NCBI GenBank assembly: GCA_023436145.1
Contig: JAEZKP010000074.1
Location: forward strand, 1-38,706
Source: Fibrobacterota bacterium
GTDB taxonomy: Bacteria; Fibrobacterota; Chitinivibrionia; Chitinivibrionales; Chitinispirillaceae
Reading direction: 5' to 3'
Length of the DNA: 38,706 nt
Below are positions 17,256 through 25,508 of the stretch, in pieces (the stretch's first letter is position 1; each line of letters starts with the position of its first letter). The position numbers were made by a program, and so were the translations under genes. The notes beneath the pieces are model-generated. The model did not search any database. It saw only the letters and a list, made by a program, of their open reading frames with translations, and was not told where the DNA came from.

Positions 17256-17630
17256 GTGCCTACGATTAGTCAACTTATACGTAAAGGGCGAATGAGCCTT
17301 CAGAACCGGAGCAAATCTCCGGCTCTTCATGAATGTCCACAGCGTCGTGGAGTGTGTACTCGTGTATTTACCACTACACCGAAAAAACCAAACTCTGCAT
17401 TGAGGAAGGTTGCTCGTGTGCGCTTGACCAACCATATGGAGGTCAATGCTTACATTCCGGGTGAAGGGCATAATCTGCAGGAGCATTCGATTGTATTGAT
17501 TCGCGGGGGGCGTGTTAAGGACGTTCCCGGAGTTCGTTATCATATTATCCGAGGTGCACTGGACACACAGGGAGTTTCCGGGAGAAAGCGTGCACGTTCA
17601 AAATACGGTGTAAAGCGTCCTAAAAAATAA
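17256..17630 (+). CDS. rpsL: 30S ribosomal protein S12
   Basis: 124 residues, GTG start after CGGGAG. The decoding-centre loops are intact: TTTPKKPNSALRK, with the streptomycin-related Lys unchanged, and GGRVKDVPGVRYH. RLTNHMEVNAYIPGEGHNLQEH resembles S12 of the Bacteroidota-related lineages. It opens the str operon and lies 9 bases before rpsG. Confidence 0.97.
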   Translation: MPTISQLIRKGRMSLQNRSKSPALHECPQRRGVCTRVFTTTPKKPNSALRKVARVRLTNHMEVNAYIPGEGHNLQEHSIVLIRGGRVKDVPGVRYHIIRGALDTQGVSGRKRARSKYGVKRPKK

Positions 17631-17639
17631 GGGATTAAT

Positions 17640-18110
17640 ATGTCAAGAAGAAGGAAAGCTGTAAAAAAGGAACTTGTTCCTGATCCTAAATTCAACAGTA
17701 CTCTGGTTACTCAGTTTGTGAATAATGTAGTCAGATGTGGAAAGAAGCGGCTGGCTGAGGGTGTCTTTTATGACGCTATCAATATTGCGGCTGAGCGCAC
17801 TGGCCAGGACGGGCTTGGGGTTTTCAAGAAGGCGGTGGATAATGTGAAGCCGGTTCTTGAGGTTAAATCGCGCCGTATCGGTGGTGCGAATTATCAGGTA
17901 CCCATTGAAGTTTCGGCAGAACGCAGAGTCTCTCTTGCTATTCGCTGGCTGATTGCTTATTCCAAAGAGCGTTCGGAAAAGAGTATGGCAGAGAAGTTGG
18001 CTAATGAATTTATCCAAGCCTCCAAAAACGAAGGTGGCGCGGTTAGAAAGAAAATTGATACTCACAAGATGGCGGAAGCAAACAAGGCGTTTGCGCATTT
18101 CCGTTGGTAG
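17640..18110 (+). CDS. rpsG: 30S ribosomal protein S7
   Basis: 156 residues. Conserved parts are MSRRRKAVKKELVPDPKFNS, VKSRRIGGANYQVPIEV and the C-terminal MAEANKAFAHFRW. S7 starts assembly of the 30S head and contacts E-site tRNA. It is placed 9 bases after rpsL, which suggests coupled translation. A 132-base gap to fusA follows, unusually long for this cluster. Confidence 0.97.
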   Translation: MSRRRKAVKKELVPDPKFNSTLVTQFVNNVVRCGKKRLAEGVFYDAINIAAERTGQDGLGVFKKAVDNVKPVLEVKSRRIGGANYQVPIEVSAERRVSLAIRWLIAYSKERSEKSMAEKLANEFIQASKNEGGAVRKKIDTHKMAEANKAFAHFRW

Positions 18111-18242
18111 TGAGTGGCTCTTTGAATTTCCTGTAGAGTCATTACGGTGATTTCTGTATTGGAGTAAGTATTGCTCGAGTGCAGCAATTAACCGGATAGT
18201 GTTAAATCTTATTAATCGGTTTTTGCCGTTTCCAGTGATCTT

Positions 18243-20324
18243 ATGAATGAATCAGATGCTCTGAGTAATACAAGAAATATCGGTATAATGGCTCACATAG
18301 ATGCAGGGAAGACAACCACTACTGAGCGTATCCTTTTTTATACCGGGATATTGCATCGTATGGGGGAGGTTCATGATGGTAATACCGTTATGGACTGGAT
18401 GATTCAGGAGAGGGAGCGCGGCATTACTATTACTTCGGCCGCCACTACCTGTTTCTGGAAAGATCATCGTATCAACATAATCGATACCCCGGGGCATGTG
18501 GATTTCACAATTGAAGTTGAGCGTTCTTTGAGAGTTTTGGATGGCGCAGTTGCCGTGTTCGATTCGGTCGGAGGCGTAGAACCTCAATCCGAGACTGTCT
18601 GGCGTCAAGCCGACAAGTATCACGTTCCCCGAATCGCGTTTGTGAACAAAATGGACAGAGTCGGTGCCGACTTTAATAATGTTATCACCATGATGCGACA
18701 GAAGCTTGCTGCAAATCCTGTCGCTGTACAGTTGCCAATTGGTAAAGAGGATAAGTTTGAAGGTGTAGTCGATCTTATTCGCATGAAGGCTTACCGGTAT
18801 GACGAGACGGCTTTCGGGGCAAAGGTACTGGAAGTGGAAATCCCTGAAGATATGTACGGGGAAGCATTGAATTACAGGGAGCTTTTGCTAGAGAAAATTG
18901 TGGATTATAACGAGCAGTTGATGACGCTTATGCTGGAGGAAGGCGAGATTGGTCCTGAGCTGATTAATAGTACGATTCGGACTGCGATGCAGGAAGGAAA
19001 AATCAGTCCTGTGTTGTGTGGATCTGCTTTTAAGAATAAGGGTATTCAACAGCTCTTGGATGCAATTGTGGAATTTTTGCCTTCACCAGTAGATCGTGGC
19101 GTTATTGAAGGTACAGATCCAATAAGTGGTGAGATACGAGAAAGAAAACCGGAGCTTAAACAACCTTTTTCAGCTTTGGTATTTAAAATTTCTTCAGATC
19201 CGCATGTAGGCCGTCTGGCTTATGCCAGGGTTTATTCAGGTAAAGCGGGATTTAAAGATGTTTTTCTTAATCCCAGAACAAAAGCTAAAGAGCGGGTTTC
19301 CCGAATCTTTAGAATGCATTCTAACAAAAGACATGCAGAACAGTATATGCAGGTGGGAGATATAGTGGCACTGGTAGGATTAAAGGACACTACTACCGGT
19401 GATACTATCTGTGATGTTGATTTTCCAATAGTTTTTGAAAAAATGATTTTTCCTGAGCCTGTACTTTCAAGGTCAATTGAGCCTAAAAGTACAGTTGATG
19501 AGGAGAAACTGAATTCAGCATTACAAAGACTTTCTGATGAAGACCCCACATGCAGAATTTCTGTGGATAGCGAAACGGGTCAGAGGCTGATTTCCGGGAT
19601 GGGAGAGCTTCATTTAGAAATTCTTGTTGACAGGCTGGTTCGCGAATTTAATATTGGAGTGCACGTTGGAAATCAGCAGGTCTCTTATAGAGAGACAATT
19701 ACCAGAAGGGTAACAGAAAAATTTGAGGTTACCCAGCCAGTTGGTGGAAAGAGCCAGTATGCTAATATTACTATTCTGGTCGAACCTGTTGAAGCCATAC
19801 ATGGAATAGTAATAGAAAATTCTGTTACCGATCCTCAATTTCCAGAATCATTCCTTGCTGCGGTTCGTCAGGGGATAATTGAATCTTCCAGTGGAGGAAC
19901 TTTATCCGGGTATCCGCTTGCAGGAATAAAGGCTGTAATAAAGGAAGCTGTTTATAAAGAAGAGGACTCAACTGAGATGGCCTTTAAGATTGCCGGGACT
20001 ATGGCTTACAGGCAGGCTTGTGCAAAAGCAGCACCGGTAATACTGGAACCTCAGATGAAACTGGAAGTAGTAGTTCCCCAGGAGTACATGGGATCCGTGA
20101 TCAACGATTTAAACGGACGCAGGGGAAAAGTGTCAGGTATCGAAGCCAGGAAGGATGTACAGGTTATTGATGCTGAAGCACCGCTCTCTGAAATGTTTGG
20201 ATACGCAACTGCACTTAGATCCTTAACTCAGGGTAGAGCTGTATATACAATGCAATTTGACAGGTATGAAATAACCACAAAAGCCGTGCAGGACGAAATT
20301 CTGCGGCGAATCGGTAGACAGTAA
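18243..20324 (+). CDS. fusA: Elongation factor G with atypical domain IV tip
   Basis: A 693-residue translocase GTPase. The G domain has AHIDAGKT (17-24), RGITITSAATT (59-69), DTPGH (81-85) and NKMD (135-138). Domains II, III and V are recognisable (PTCRISVDSETGQRLISGMGELHLEI; LNGRRGKVSG, MFGYATALRSLTQGRA). Domain IV departs from the usual form. Loop I reads GGKSQYAN (501-508) instead of GGRGQYGH. The second tip loop reads VYKEEDSTE, putting Lys572 where E. coli has His583. The segment before it is also divergent (ESSSGGTLSGYPLAGIKAVI). It may belong to a variant EF-G subfamily such as the spd type. No clear Shine-Dalgarno precedes the ATG, and no upstream in-frame start is evident. Confidence 0.95.
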   Translation: MNESDALSNTRNIGIMAHIDAGKTTTTERILFYTGILHRMGEVHDGNTVMDWMIQERERGITITSAATTCFWKDHRINIIDTPGHVDFTIEVERSLRVLDGAVAVFDSVGGVEPQSETVWRQADKYHVPRIAFVNKMDRVGADFNNVITMMRQKLAANPVAVQLPIGKEDKFEGVVDLIRMKAYRYDETAFGAKVLEVEIPEDMYGEALNYRELLLEKIVDYNEQLMTLMLEEGEIGPELINSTIRTAMQEGKISPVLCGSAFKNKGIQQLLDAIVEFLPSPVDRGVIEGTDPISGEIRERKPELKQPFSALVFKISSDPHVGRLAYARVYSGKAGFKDVFLNPRTKAKERVSRIFRMHSNKRHAEQYMQVGDIVALVGLKDTTTGDTICDVDFPIVFEKMIFPEPVLSRSIEPKSTVDEEKLNSALQRLSDEDPTCRISVDSETGQRLISGMGELHLEILVDRLVREFNIGVHVGNQQVSYRETITRRVTEKFEVTQPVGGKSQYANITILVEPVEAIHGIVIENSVTDPQFPESFLAAVRQGIIESSSGGTLSGYPLAGIKAVIKEAVYKEEDSTEMAFKIAGTMAYRQACAKAAPVILEPQMKLEVVVPQEYMGSVINDLNGRRGKVSGIEARKDVQVIDAEAPLSEMFGYATALRSLTQGRAVYTMQFDRYEITTKAVQDEILRRIGRQ

Positions 20325-20355
20325 AAAGAACGAGAGAAACAAGGAGCATAGATTC

Positions 20356-20664
20356 ATGCCAGGTGAAAGAATCAGAATCAGACTTAAATCGTTTGATCAC
20401 AATATCCTCGATAAATCTGCATCAGATATCGTGAGAACAGCAAAAGGTACTGGAGCCAGGATTTCAGGGCCAATTCCATTGCCTACTGAAAAAACGATTT
20501 ATACGGTGTTAAGGTCACCGCACGTGAATAAAAAATCCAGAGAGCAGTTTGAGACACGCGTACACAAACGGCTTATTGATATTCTGGAGTCAACGCCTCA
20601 GACAGTTGATTCATTGATGAAGCTGGATTTGCCTGCTGGTGTTGATGTTGAGATCAAGGTTTAA
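20356..20664 (+). CDS. rpsJ: 30S ribosomal protein S10
   Basis: 102 residues. It has the family segments IRIRLKSFDHNILDKSASDIV, GPIPLPTEK and SPHVNKKSREQFETRVHKRL. It is the first gene of the S10 operon, starting 31 bases after fusA with AAGGAG upstream. The usual tuf gene between fusA and rpsJ is absent. S10 can also bind the NusG KOW domain. Confidence 0.97.
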   Translation: MPGERIRIRLKSFDHNILDKSASDIVRTAKGTGARISGPIPLPTEKTIYTVLRSPHVNKKSREQFETRVHKRLIDILESTPQTVDSLMKLDLPAGVDVEIKV

Positions 20665-20725
20665 TTTGAACAGATCTGAAGGGGCTGGAGTTTGTCCGGC
20701 AAGCTTCTGAAAGACAGGTGAAAAT

Positions 20726-21355
20726 ATGCAGGGTTTGATTGGTAAGAAAGTTGGGATGACCCGGATTTTTAACGACGCGGGTAAATCGATTGGGGTTACA
20801 GTTATTCTGGCGGCAAATAATGTTGTCCATCAGATTAAGTCTCTGGAAAAGGATGGCTATACTGCGGTACAGCTGGGCTTTGATGAGAAGTCTGAGAAGA
20901 GGGTTTCAAAACCGCTGCTGGGCCATTTCAAAAAACACGAATCGGTACCCACGAAAATTATTCGTGAATTCAAACTGGATTCCGCTGATGAGGTTTTGAA
21001 GCCGGGGCAGAAAATTGGTGTGGAAATTCTGGAGAACGTTAAATTTGTCAATGTCAGTGGAATTTCCAAGGGTAGAGGGCATGCCGGTACTATTAAGAGA
21101 TACAATTTTCAGCGTGGCCGGGAATCTCACGGTAACACTAACGTTCGTGAACGCGGATCTGCAGGTGCTAACACTTATCCGGCAAGAGTGCTTCCCGGAT
21201 TGAAGATGTCAGGGCAGATGGGCAATCAGAAAGTAACGATCAGAAATCTTGAAATTGTGGCTCTTGATAAAGAGGCCGGACTGGTGTTTGTAAAAGGTTC
21301 AGTTCCAGGTCCAAACAAGGGATATCTGTTTTTAACAAAAAACGGTTCAAAGTAG
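20726..21355 (+). CDS. rplC: 50S ribosomal protein L3
   Basis: 209 residues. The start GLIGKKVGMTRIF is typical. The central loop that reaches the peptidyl-transferase area (SKGRGHAGTIKRYNF, SAGANTYPARVLPGLKMSGQMG) is intact. ATG follows ACAGGTGA, 61 bases after rpsJ. The operon position and length are standard. Confidence 0.96.
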   Translation: MQGLIGKKVGMTRIFNDAGKSIGVTVILAANNVVHQIKSLEKDGYTAVQLGFDEKSEKRVSKPLLGHFKKHESVPTKIIREFKLDSADEVLKPGQKIGVEILENVKFVNVSGISKGRGHAGTIKRYNFQRGRESHGNTNVRERGSAGANTYPARVLPGLKMSGQMGNQKVTIRNLEIVALDKEAGLVFVKGSVPGPNKGYLFLTKNGSK

Positions 21356-21383
21356 CATCTTTTATTCTAAGGTGAAAAAAATA

Positions 21384-22013
21384 ATGAAGGCTAAACTATA
21401 CCAACAAGACGGGACTGTCAAGGGTGAGGTTGAATTACCCGAGTCCATTTTCGGTGCAGAAATTAATGAACCAGTTCTGCATCAGGTAATCAAGCTTCTT
21501 CTGGCAAATCAGCGTCAGGGTACTTCCAAGACAAAAAGACGCAGTGAAGTCAGTGGTGGTGGAAGGAAACCCTGGAGGCAGAAGGGAACAGGAAGAGCCA
21601 GAGCGGGATCCAACACTTCTCCGGTGTGGGCTCGTGGAGGTAAAGCGCATGGTCCGGAACCTCGGGATTACTACACTAATATACCAAAGAAAATAAGAAA
21701 GCTGGCTTTAACCTCGGCGCTTTCATCCAGAGCAAAAAGTGAGAATGTCATGGTTATTGACAATCTCAGCTATGATAAACCGCAAACCAAAAGTGTCGCA
21801 TCACTGTTAAAGGCTATGGCGGTATCTGGAAAAAGAAATCTTCTGGTAGTGGATAAAGAAGGCTGGAACATCTATTTGTCAGCAAGAAACATCAGAGATG
21901 TTGAAATCCGTCCGGTAAATGAAATCAACGCATATGATATTATGTCCAGCGAGAATATCATCTTTGTTGATGAGAATTTGATCGGCAAAGTTCAAGAGGC
22001 GGTGGTATCGTGA
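21384..22013 (+). CDS. rplD: 50S ribosomal protein L4
   Basis: 209 residues from ATG 21384, which has TAAGGTG 9 bases upstream; the GTG at 21372 overlaps that site and is less likely. The extended loop that lines the exit tunnel (SKTKRRSEVSGGGRKPWRQ then KGTGRARAGSNTSPVWARGG) is present. In some bacteria L4 represses its own operon. The last four bases overlap rplW, so translation is coupled. Confidence 0.96.
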   Translation: MKAKLYQQDGTVKGEVELPESIFGAEINEPVLHQVIKLLLANQRQGTSKTKRRSEVSGGGRKPWRQKGTGRARAGSNTSPVWARGGKAHGPEPRDYYTNIPKKIRKLALTSALSSRAKSENVMVIDNLSYDKPQTKSVASLLKAMAVSGKRNLLVVDKEGWNIYLSARNIRDVEIRPVNEINAYDIMSSENIIFVDENLIGKVQEAVVS

Positions 22014-22300
22014 GCAAGTATCATTCAATAATCAGATATCCTTCTATTACTGAAAAAAATACAACACTGCGTGAAAACCAGAATAAGTATGTTTTCGAGG
22101 TATTGCGCAATGCTACAAAACCTCAGATAAAGGAAGCTGTAGAAAAGCTTTTCGGGGTGGCTGTATTATCAGTTAATACAATGGTTGTAAAGGGTAAGAA
22201 AAAACGTATGGGGCGTTACGTCGGATATCGTTCTGACTGGAAAAAGGCAATTGTTAAACTCCAGGAAGGACAATCTATCGCAAAGTTTGGTGAAGTGTAA
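22010..22300 (+). CDS. rplW: 50S ribosomal protein L23
   Basis: 96 residues, GTG start overlapping the rplD stop by four bases. It has IIRYPSITEKNT, NKYVFEVLRNATKPQIKEAVEKLF and KRMGRYVGYRSDWKKAIVKL. L23 sits at the tunnel exit and docks trigger factor, SRP and SecY. Confidence 0.96.
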   Translation: MSKYHSIIRYPSITEKNTTLRENQNKYVFEVLRNATKPQIKEAVEKLFGVAVLSVNTMVVKGKKKRMGRYVGYRSDWKKAIVKLQEGQSIAKFGEV

Positions 22301-22339
22301 GCCCCGAAAACAGACGTAACTGAAGAATCGGAGAAAGAT

Positions 22340-23167
22340 ATGCCATTAAAGAGTTTCAGACCCCTGACCCCGACTTTACGGTATAAGACCGTTAACAGTT
22401 TTGAGCAGGTAACGGTTGATAAACCTTACAAGCCATTGACTGAAATTAAGAAAAAGATTACCGGACGTAACAATAGGGGTGTTATTACTGTACGTCACAG
22501 AGGTGGAGGTCAGAAAAGATTTTACCGGATTATCGATTTTAAACGTAACAAGTTTAATGTTCCTGGTATCATCGAGACTGTTGAGTACGATCCTAACCGC
22601 ACTTCCTTTATTGCACTGGTGAAGTATCTGGATGGAGAGAGGCGTTATGTTCTGGCTACCACCAATATGAAACCGGGAATGAAGATTATTTCTGGAGAAG
22701 ATGTGGAAATTGCTGAAGGCAACTGTATGCCCCTGAAAAACATTCCATTGGGAACACAGGTTCACAATATTGAATTAAAAGAAGGTAAGGGCGGGCAGAT
22801 GGCCAGAAGTGCAGGTGCTTATGCAGAAGTTATAGCCAAAGAAAACAAGATTGTTCAGCTCAAACTTCCTTCCAGCGAGGTAAGAATCGTAAGAGAGACT
22901 TGTCTGGCCACAATTGGTCAGGTAAGCAATGTTGAGCATATGAACATTGTTATTGGTTCTGCTGGACGTAAACGTCATATGGGAATAAGACCTACAGTTC
23001 GTGGTGTTGCTATGAACCCCATAGATCATCCTATGGGTGGTGGAGAGGGAAAGACTGCTGGTGGTGGTCATCCGGTGTCTCCATGGGGACAGAAGGCAAA
23101 GGGTCTTAAAACTAGAAACCGAAAAAAACCATCTGGCAAATACATTGTACGGCGTAGAACGAAGTAA
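22340..23167 (+). CDS. rplB: 50S ribosomal protein L2
   Basis: 275 residues, ATG after CGGAGAAAG. Typical motifs are GRNNRGVITVRHRGGGQKR, GGQMARSAGAYAEV and VRGVAMNPIDHPMGGGEGK. The first His of DHPM aligns with the essential E. coli His229. The second His of the common DHPH is Met here, as I recall for Bacteroidota-related lineages. It binds 23S rRNA at the subunit interface. Confidence 0.97.
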   Translation: MPLKSFRPLTPTLRYKTVNSFEQVTVDKPYKPLTEIKKKITGRNNRGVITVRHRGGGQKRFYRIIDFKRNKFNVPGIIETVEYDPNRTSFIALVKYLDGERRYVLATTNMKPGMKIISGEDVEIAEGNCMPLKNIPLGTQVHNIELKEGKGGQMARSAGAYAEVIAKENKIVQLKLPSSEVRIVRETCLATIGQVSNVEHMNIVIGSAGRKRHMGIRPTVRGVAMNPIDHPMGGGEGKTAGGGHPVSPWGQKAKGLKTRNRKKPSGKYIVRRRTK

Positions 23168-23188
23168 AGAAAAGCAGAGGAACAAAAT

Positions 23189-23476
23189 ATGTCACGTTCA
23201 ATAAAAAAGGGTCCGTTTGTTGATGACCATGTGGCAAAGAAGGTTGAAGAAGCAAATCAGACCGGGCAGAAAAAAGTTATAAAGACCTGGTCGCGTCGCT
23301 CCATGATTCTTCCGGAATTTGTGGGTCATACCTTTGCCGTTCACAATGGGAATAAGTTTATTCCGGTTTATGTCACTGAGAATATGGTGGGTCATAAATT
23401 GGGTGAATTTGCGCCAACCCGGAATTTCCGGGGACACAGTGGTGCAAGCAAGACTGACAAATCAGCAAAGAAATAG
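23189..23476 (+). CDS. rpsS: 30S ribosomal protein S19
   Basis: 95 residues. It has SRSIKKGPFVDDHV, TWSRRSMILPEFVGHTFAVHNG and FAPTRNFRGHSG, all standard. ATG follows GCAGAGGAA, 21 bases after rplB. S19 forms the 30S head with S13 and contacts 23S bridge elements. Confidence 0.97.
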   Translation: MSRSIKKGPFVDDHVAKKVEEANQTGQKKVIKTWSRRSMILPEFVGHTFAVHNGNKFIPVYVTENMVGHKLGEFAPTRNFRGHSGASKTDKSAKK

Positions 23477-23490
23477 CTGGGGGGGGAAGC

Positions 23491-23832
23491 TTGGAAGCTA
23501 TAGCTAAAATTCGATATCTGCGATCGACATCCAGAAAGACTCGTCTTGTTGCAGATGTTGTGCGGGGAATGATGGTTGGGGAGGCCATAAGTCTTCTTGA
23601 ACTTAATGTAAATAAAAAAGTAGCCATTGACATTGCTAAGCTGCTTAAGTCGGCTGTGGCAAATCTGCAAAACAAAAATGCCGATGCATCGGTTAATGTT
23701 GATGAACTTAGGATAAAAGAGATTCGTGTTGATGAAGGGCCGGTAATGAAGCGCTTCAGAGCGCGTGCGCAGGGCCGTGCGTCACAGATTCTCAAACGCA
23801 TGTGTCATGTAACGGTTACGGTTGCTAATTAA
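23491..23832 (+). CDS. rplV: 50S ribosomal protein L22
   Basis: 113 residues with a rare TTG start, set by a run of seven G four bases upstream. KIRYLRSTSRKTRLVADVVRG and the tunnel hairpin region PVMKRFRARAQGRASQILKR are conserved; this loop is where macrolide-resistance changes occur in other species. The gap to rpsS is 14 bases and to rpsC 11. Confidence 0.95.
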   Translation: MEAIAKIRYLRSTSRKTRLVADVVRGMMVGEAISLLELNVNKKVAIDIAKLLKSAVANLQNKNADASVNVDELRIKEIRVDEGPVMKRFRARAQGRASQILKRMCHVTVTVAN

Positions 23833-23843
23833 CAGGAGGATAT

Positions 23844-24515
23844 GTGGGTCAGAAAACGAATCCAGTAGGACTGCGATTGGGAATAAACCGTACTTGGGTT
23901 TCAAACTGGTTTGCCAAAGAGCGTTTTCCAGATTATCTCTACGAAGATATGCTTATCAGAAATTACTTAAGAAAACGTCTTGAGCATGGCGGAATCTCTG
24001 TTCTGGAAATAGAGCGTACGGCAAAAAGAGTTACTGTGGGCATTCACACTTCACGTCCAGGTATTGTTATCGGGAAAAAAGGTGAAGAAGTGGAAAGACT
24101 CAAAGGGGAATTGCAGCATCTTACTCAAAAAGAGATTCAAATCAATATTAAAGAAGTCAAGAAACCTGAAATGGATGCTCAGTTGGTTTGTGATAATATT
24201 GCCCGCCAGGTGGAAAAGAGAGTTTCTTACAAGAAGGCCACCAAAAAGGCGATCTCTACTGCAATCAGGATGGGTGCAGAGGGAATTAAGGTTCAGATTG
24301 CCGGGCGATTGAATGGTGCAGAAATAGCCAGAACTGAAACATACAAAGAAGGCCGTATACCGCTGCACACACTTAGAGCAGATATTGATTATGCCACTTC
24401 GACAGCTCATACCACCTATGGCTGTATCGGAGTTAAAGTGTGGATTTGTAAAGGTGAAGTTATAAACCGTGCCGAAAAGCAGCCTGCCAAGGCCGGCGAA
24501 GGCGTGCTTGCCTAA
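23844..24515 (+). CDS. rpsC: 30S ribosomal protein S3
   Basis: 223 residues, GTG start after AGGAGG. The N-terminal GQKTNPVGLRLG is followed by a KH domain with the GxxG loop GKKG (SRPGIVIGKKGEEVERL). The C-terminal domain has GRLNGAEIARTE and HTLRADIDYATSTAHTTYG. S3 lines the mRNA entry tunnel with S4 and S5. Confidence 0.97.
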   Translation: MGQKTNPVGLRLGINRTWVSNWFAKERFPDYLYEDMLIRNYLRKRLEHGGISVLEIERTAKRVTVGIHTSRPGIVIGKKGEEVERLKGELQHLTQKEIQINIKEVKKPEMDAQLVCDNIARQVEKRVSYKKATKKAISTAIRMGAEGIKVQIAGRLNGAEIARTETYKEGRIPLHTLRADIDYATSTAHTTYGCIGVKVWICKGEVINRAEKQPAKAGEGVLA

Positions 24516-24530
24516 GGGAGGATTTAAGAA

Positions 24531-24941
24531 ATGCTGTCACCGAAGAAAGTAAAATGGAGAAAAACACAGCGTGGTAGAATGACTGGACTGGCTACCCGGT
24601 GTAATAAAATCTCTTTCGGCGAATTTGCTCTTCAGTCAATGCAGCCTGGCTGGATTGATAACCGTCAGATTGAAGCTGCCAGAAGGGCTATGACTCGTTT
24701 TATCAAGCGTGGTGGAAAAGTCTGGATTAGAATCTTTCCTGATAAACCCACTACCAAGCATCCCGCAGAATCCCGAATGGGTAAAGGAAAGGGTGCACCT
24801 GAGGGGTGGGTCGCAGTTGTTAGGCCTGGTACTGTGATGTTTGAGATGGCCGGGGTAAAAGAAGAGGTTGCCAGAGAAGCTATGAGACTTGCAGCTCAGA
24901 AGCTTCCAGTGCAGACACGGTTTTTAGAAATTGAGAAATAA
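24531..24941 (+). CDS. rplP: 50S ribosomal protein L16
   Basis: 136 residues. PKKVKWRKTQRGRMTG, IEAARRAMTRFIKRGGKVWIR and ESRMGKGKGAPEGWVAVV are conserved; the last includes the Arg hydroxylated in E. coli. ATG follows GGGAGG. L16 positions tRNA in the A and P sites. Confidence 0.97.
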   Translation: MLSPKKVKWRKTQRGRMTGLATRCNKISFGEFALQSMQPGWIDNRQIEAARRAMTRFIKRGGKVWIRIFPDKPTTKHPAESRMGKGKGAPEGWVAVVRPGTVMFEMAGVKEEVAREAMRLAAQKLPVQTRFLEIEK

Positions 24942-24951
24942 GGTATTAACC

Positions 24952-25140
24952 ATGAAACCAAAAGAAATTCGCGGTTTATCCAAAGAAGATATTTTGAAGA
25001 AGATTGATGGGTGGGAAGAGGAGATTTTCAATCTCCGTTTTCAGGCAAAAATCGGACAATTGGCCAATCCGCTTCAGCTCAGGTATATTCGGCGGGATAT
25101 AGCCAGAGCAAAAACTATACTGAATCAGATGGGTGAGTAA
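24952..25140 (+). CDS. rpmC: 50S ribosomal protein L29
   Basis: 62 residues from ATG 24952, ten bases after rplP; a longer frame from 24931 would start inside rplP and add a non-homologous leader. Two antiparallel helices are predicted, with LSKEDILKKIDGWEEEIFNLRF and NPLQLRYIRRDIARAKTIL typical of L29. It is near the tunnel exit next to L23. Confidence 0.95.
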   Translation: MKPKEIRGLSKEDILKKIDGWEEEIFNLRFQAKIGQLANPLQLRYIRRDIARAKTILNQMGE

Positions 25141-25144
25141 GCGG

Positions 25145-25160
25145 CGTAATATATATTACG
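25145..25160. repeat. Perfect 16-base palindrome between rpmC and rpsQ
   Basis: CGTAATATATATTACG is identical to its reverse complement and begins four bases after the rpmC stop. It could be a DNA-binding dyad or fold as a weak RNA hairpin. No function is known to me. Confidence 0.4.
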
Positions 25161-25203
25161 GACTCCTGAAACAGAGTTTAGCTTTTCAAGATGAGGAAAA
25201 GTA

Positions 25204-25461
25204 ATGATCCAGAGAAATGAAAGAAAAGAACGTACAGGTATCGTTGTGAGTGACAAGATGGACAAAAGCGTCGTAGTCAGGGTGGAAAGAAAGTATACTC
25301 ATCCCGCTTACGGTCGAATTGTCCGCAGAAATAAAAAGTACGTCGCTCACGATGAGAATAATGAATGTAAAGTGGGCGATAAAGTCAGAATAATTGAGAC
25401 TCGTCCTCTTTCCAAAACAAAATGCTGGCGTGTTGGTGAAATAGTTGAGAAAGCCAGATAG
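25204..25461 (+). CDS. rpsQ: 30S ribosomal protein S17
   Basis: 85 residues. It has RKERTGIVVSDKMDKSVVV, HPAYGRIVRRNKKYVAHDE and VRIIETRPLSKTKCWRV, the S17 OB-fold pattern. ATG follows GAGGAAAAG. It closes the S10 operon, 63 bases after rpmC. Confidence 0.96.
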   Translation: MIQRNERKERTGIVVSDKMDKSVVVRVERKYTHPAYGRIVRRNKKYVAHDENNECKVGDKVRIIETRPLSKTKCWRVGEIVEKAR

Positions 25462-25508
25462 TATAAAATCTTCAGCATGTCAGGTACAAAAAGTAAGTTG
25501 AGGGAGAA

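Noticed and set aside
18111..18242. Regulatory RNA or promoter in the rpsG-fusA gap
   Set aside because: Only a six-pair ATTGCT/AGCAAT stem and a five-pair stem are visible, and no convincing promoter boxes were found.
22995..23060. Met in the L2 DHPM motif as a novel active-site change
   Set aside because: The essential first His is present, and Met at the second His is, as I recall, normal in Bacteroidota-related bacteria.
24931..24951. Longer L29 starting inside rplP
   Set aside because: The extra residues do not resemble L29; ATG 24952 gives the usual N-terminus.
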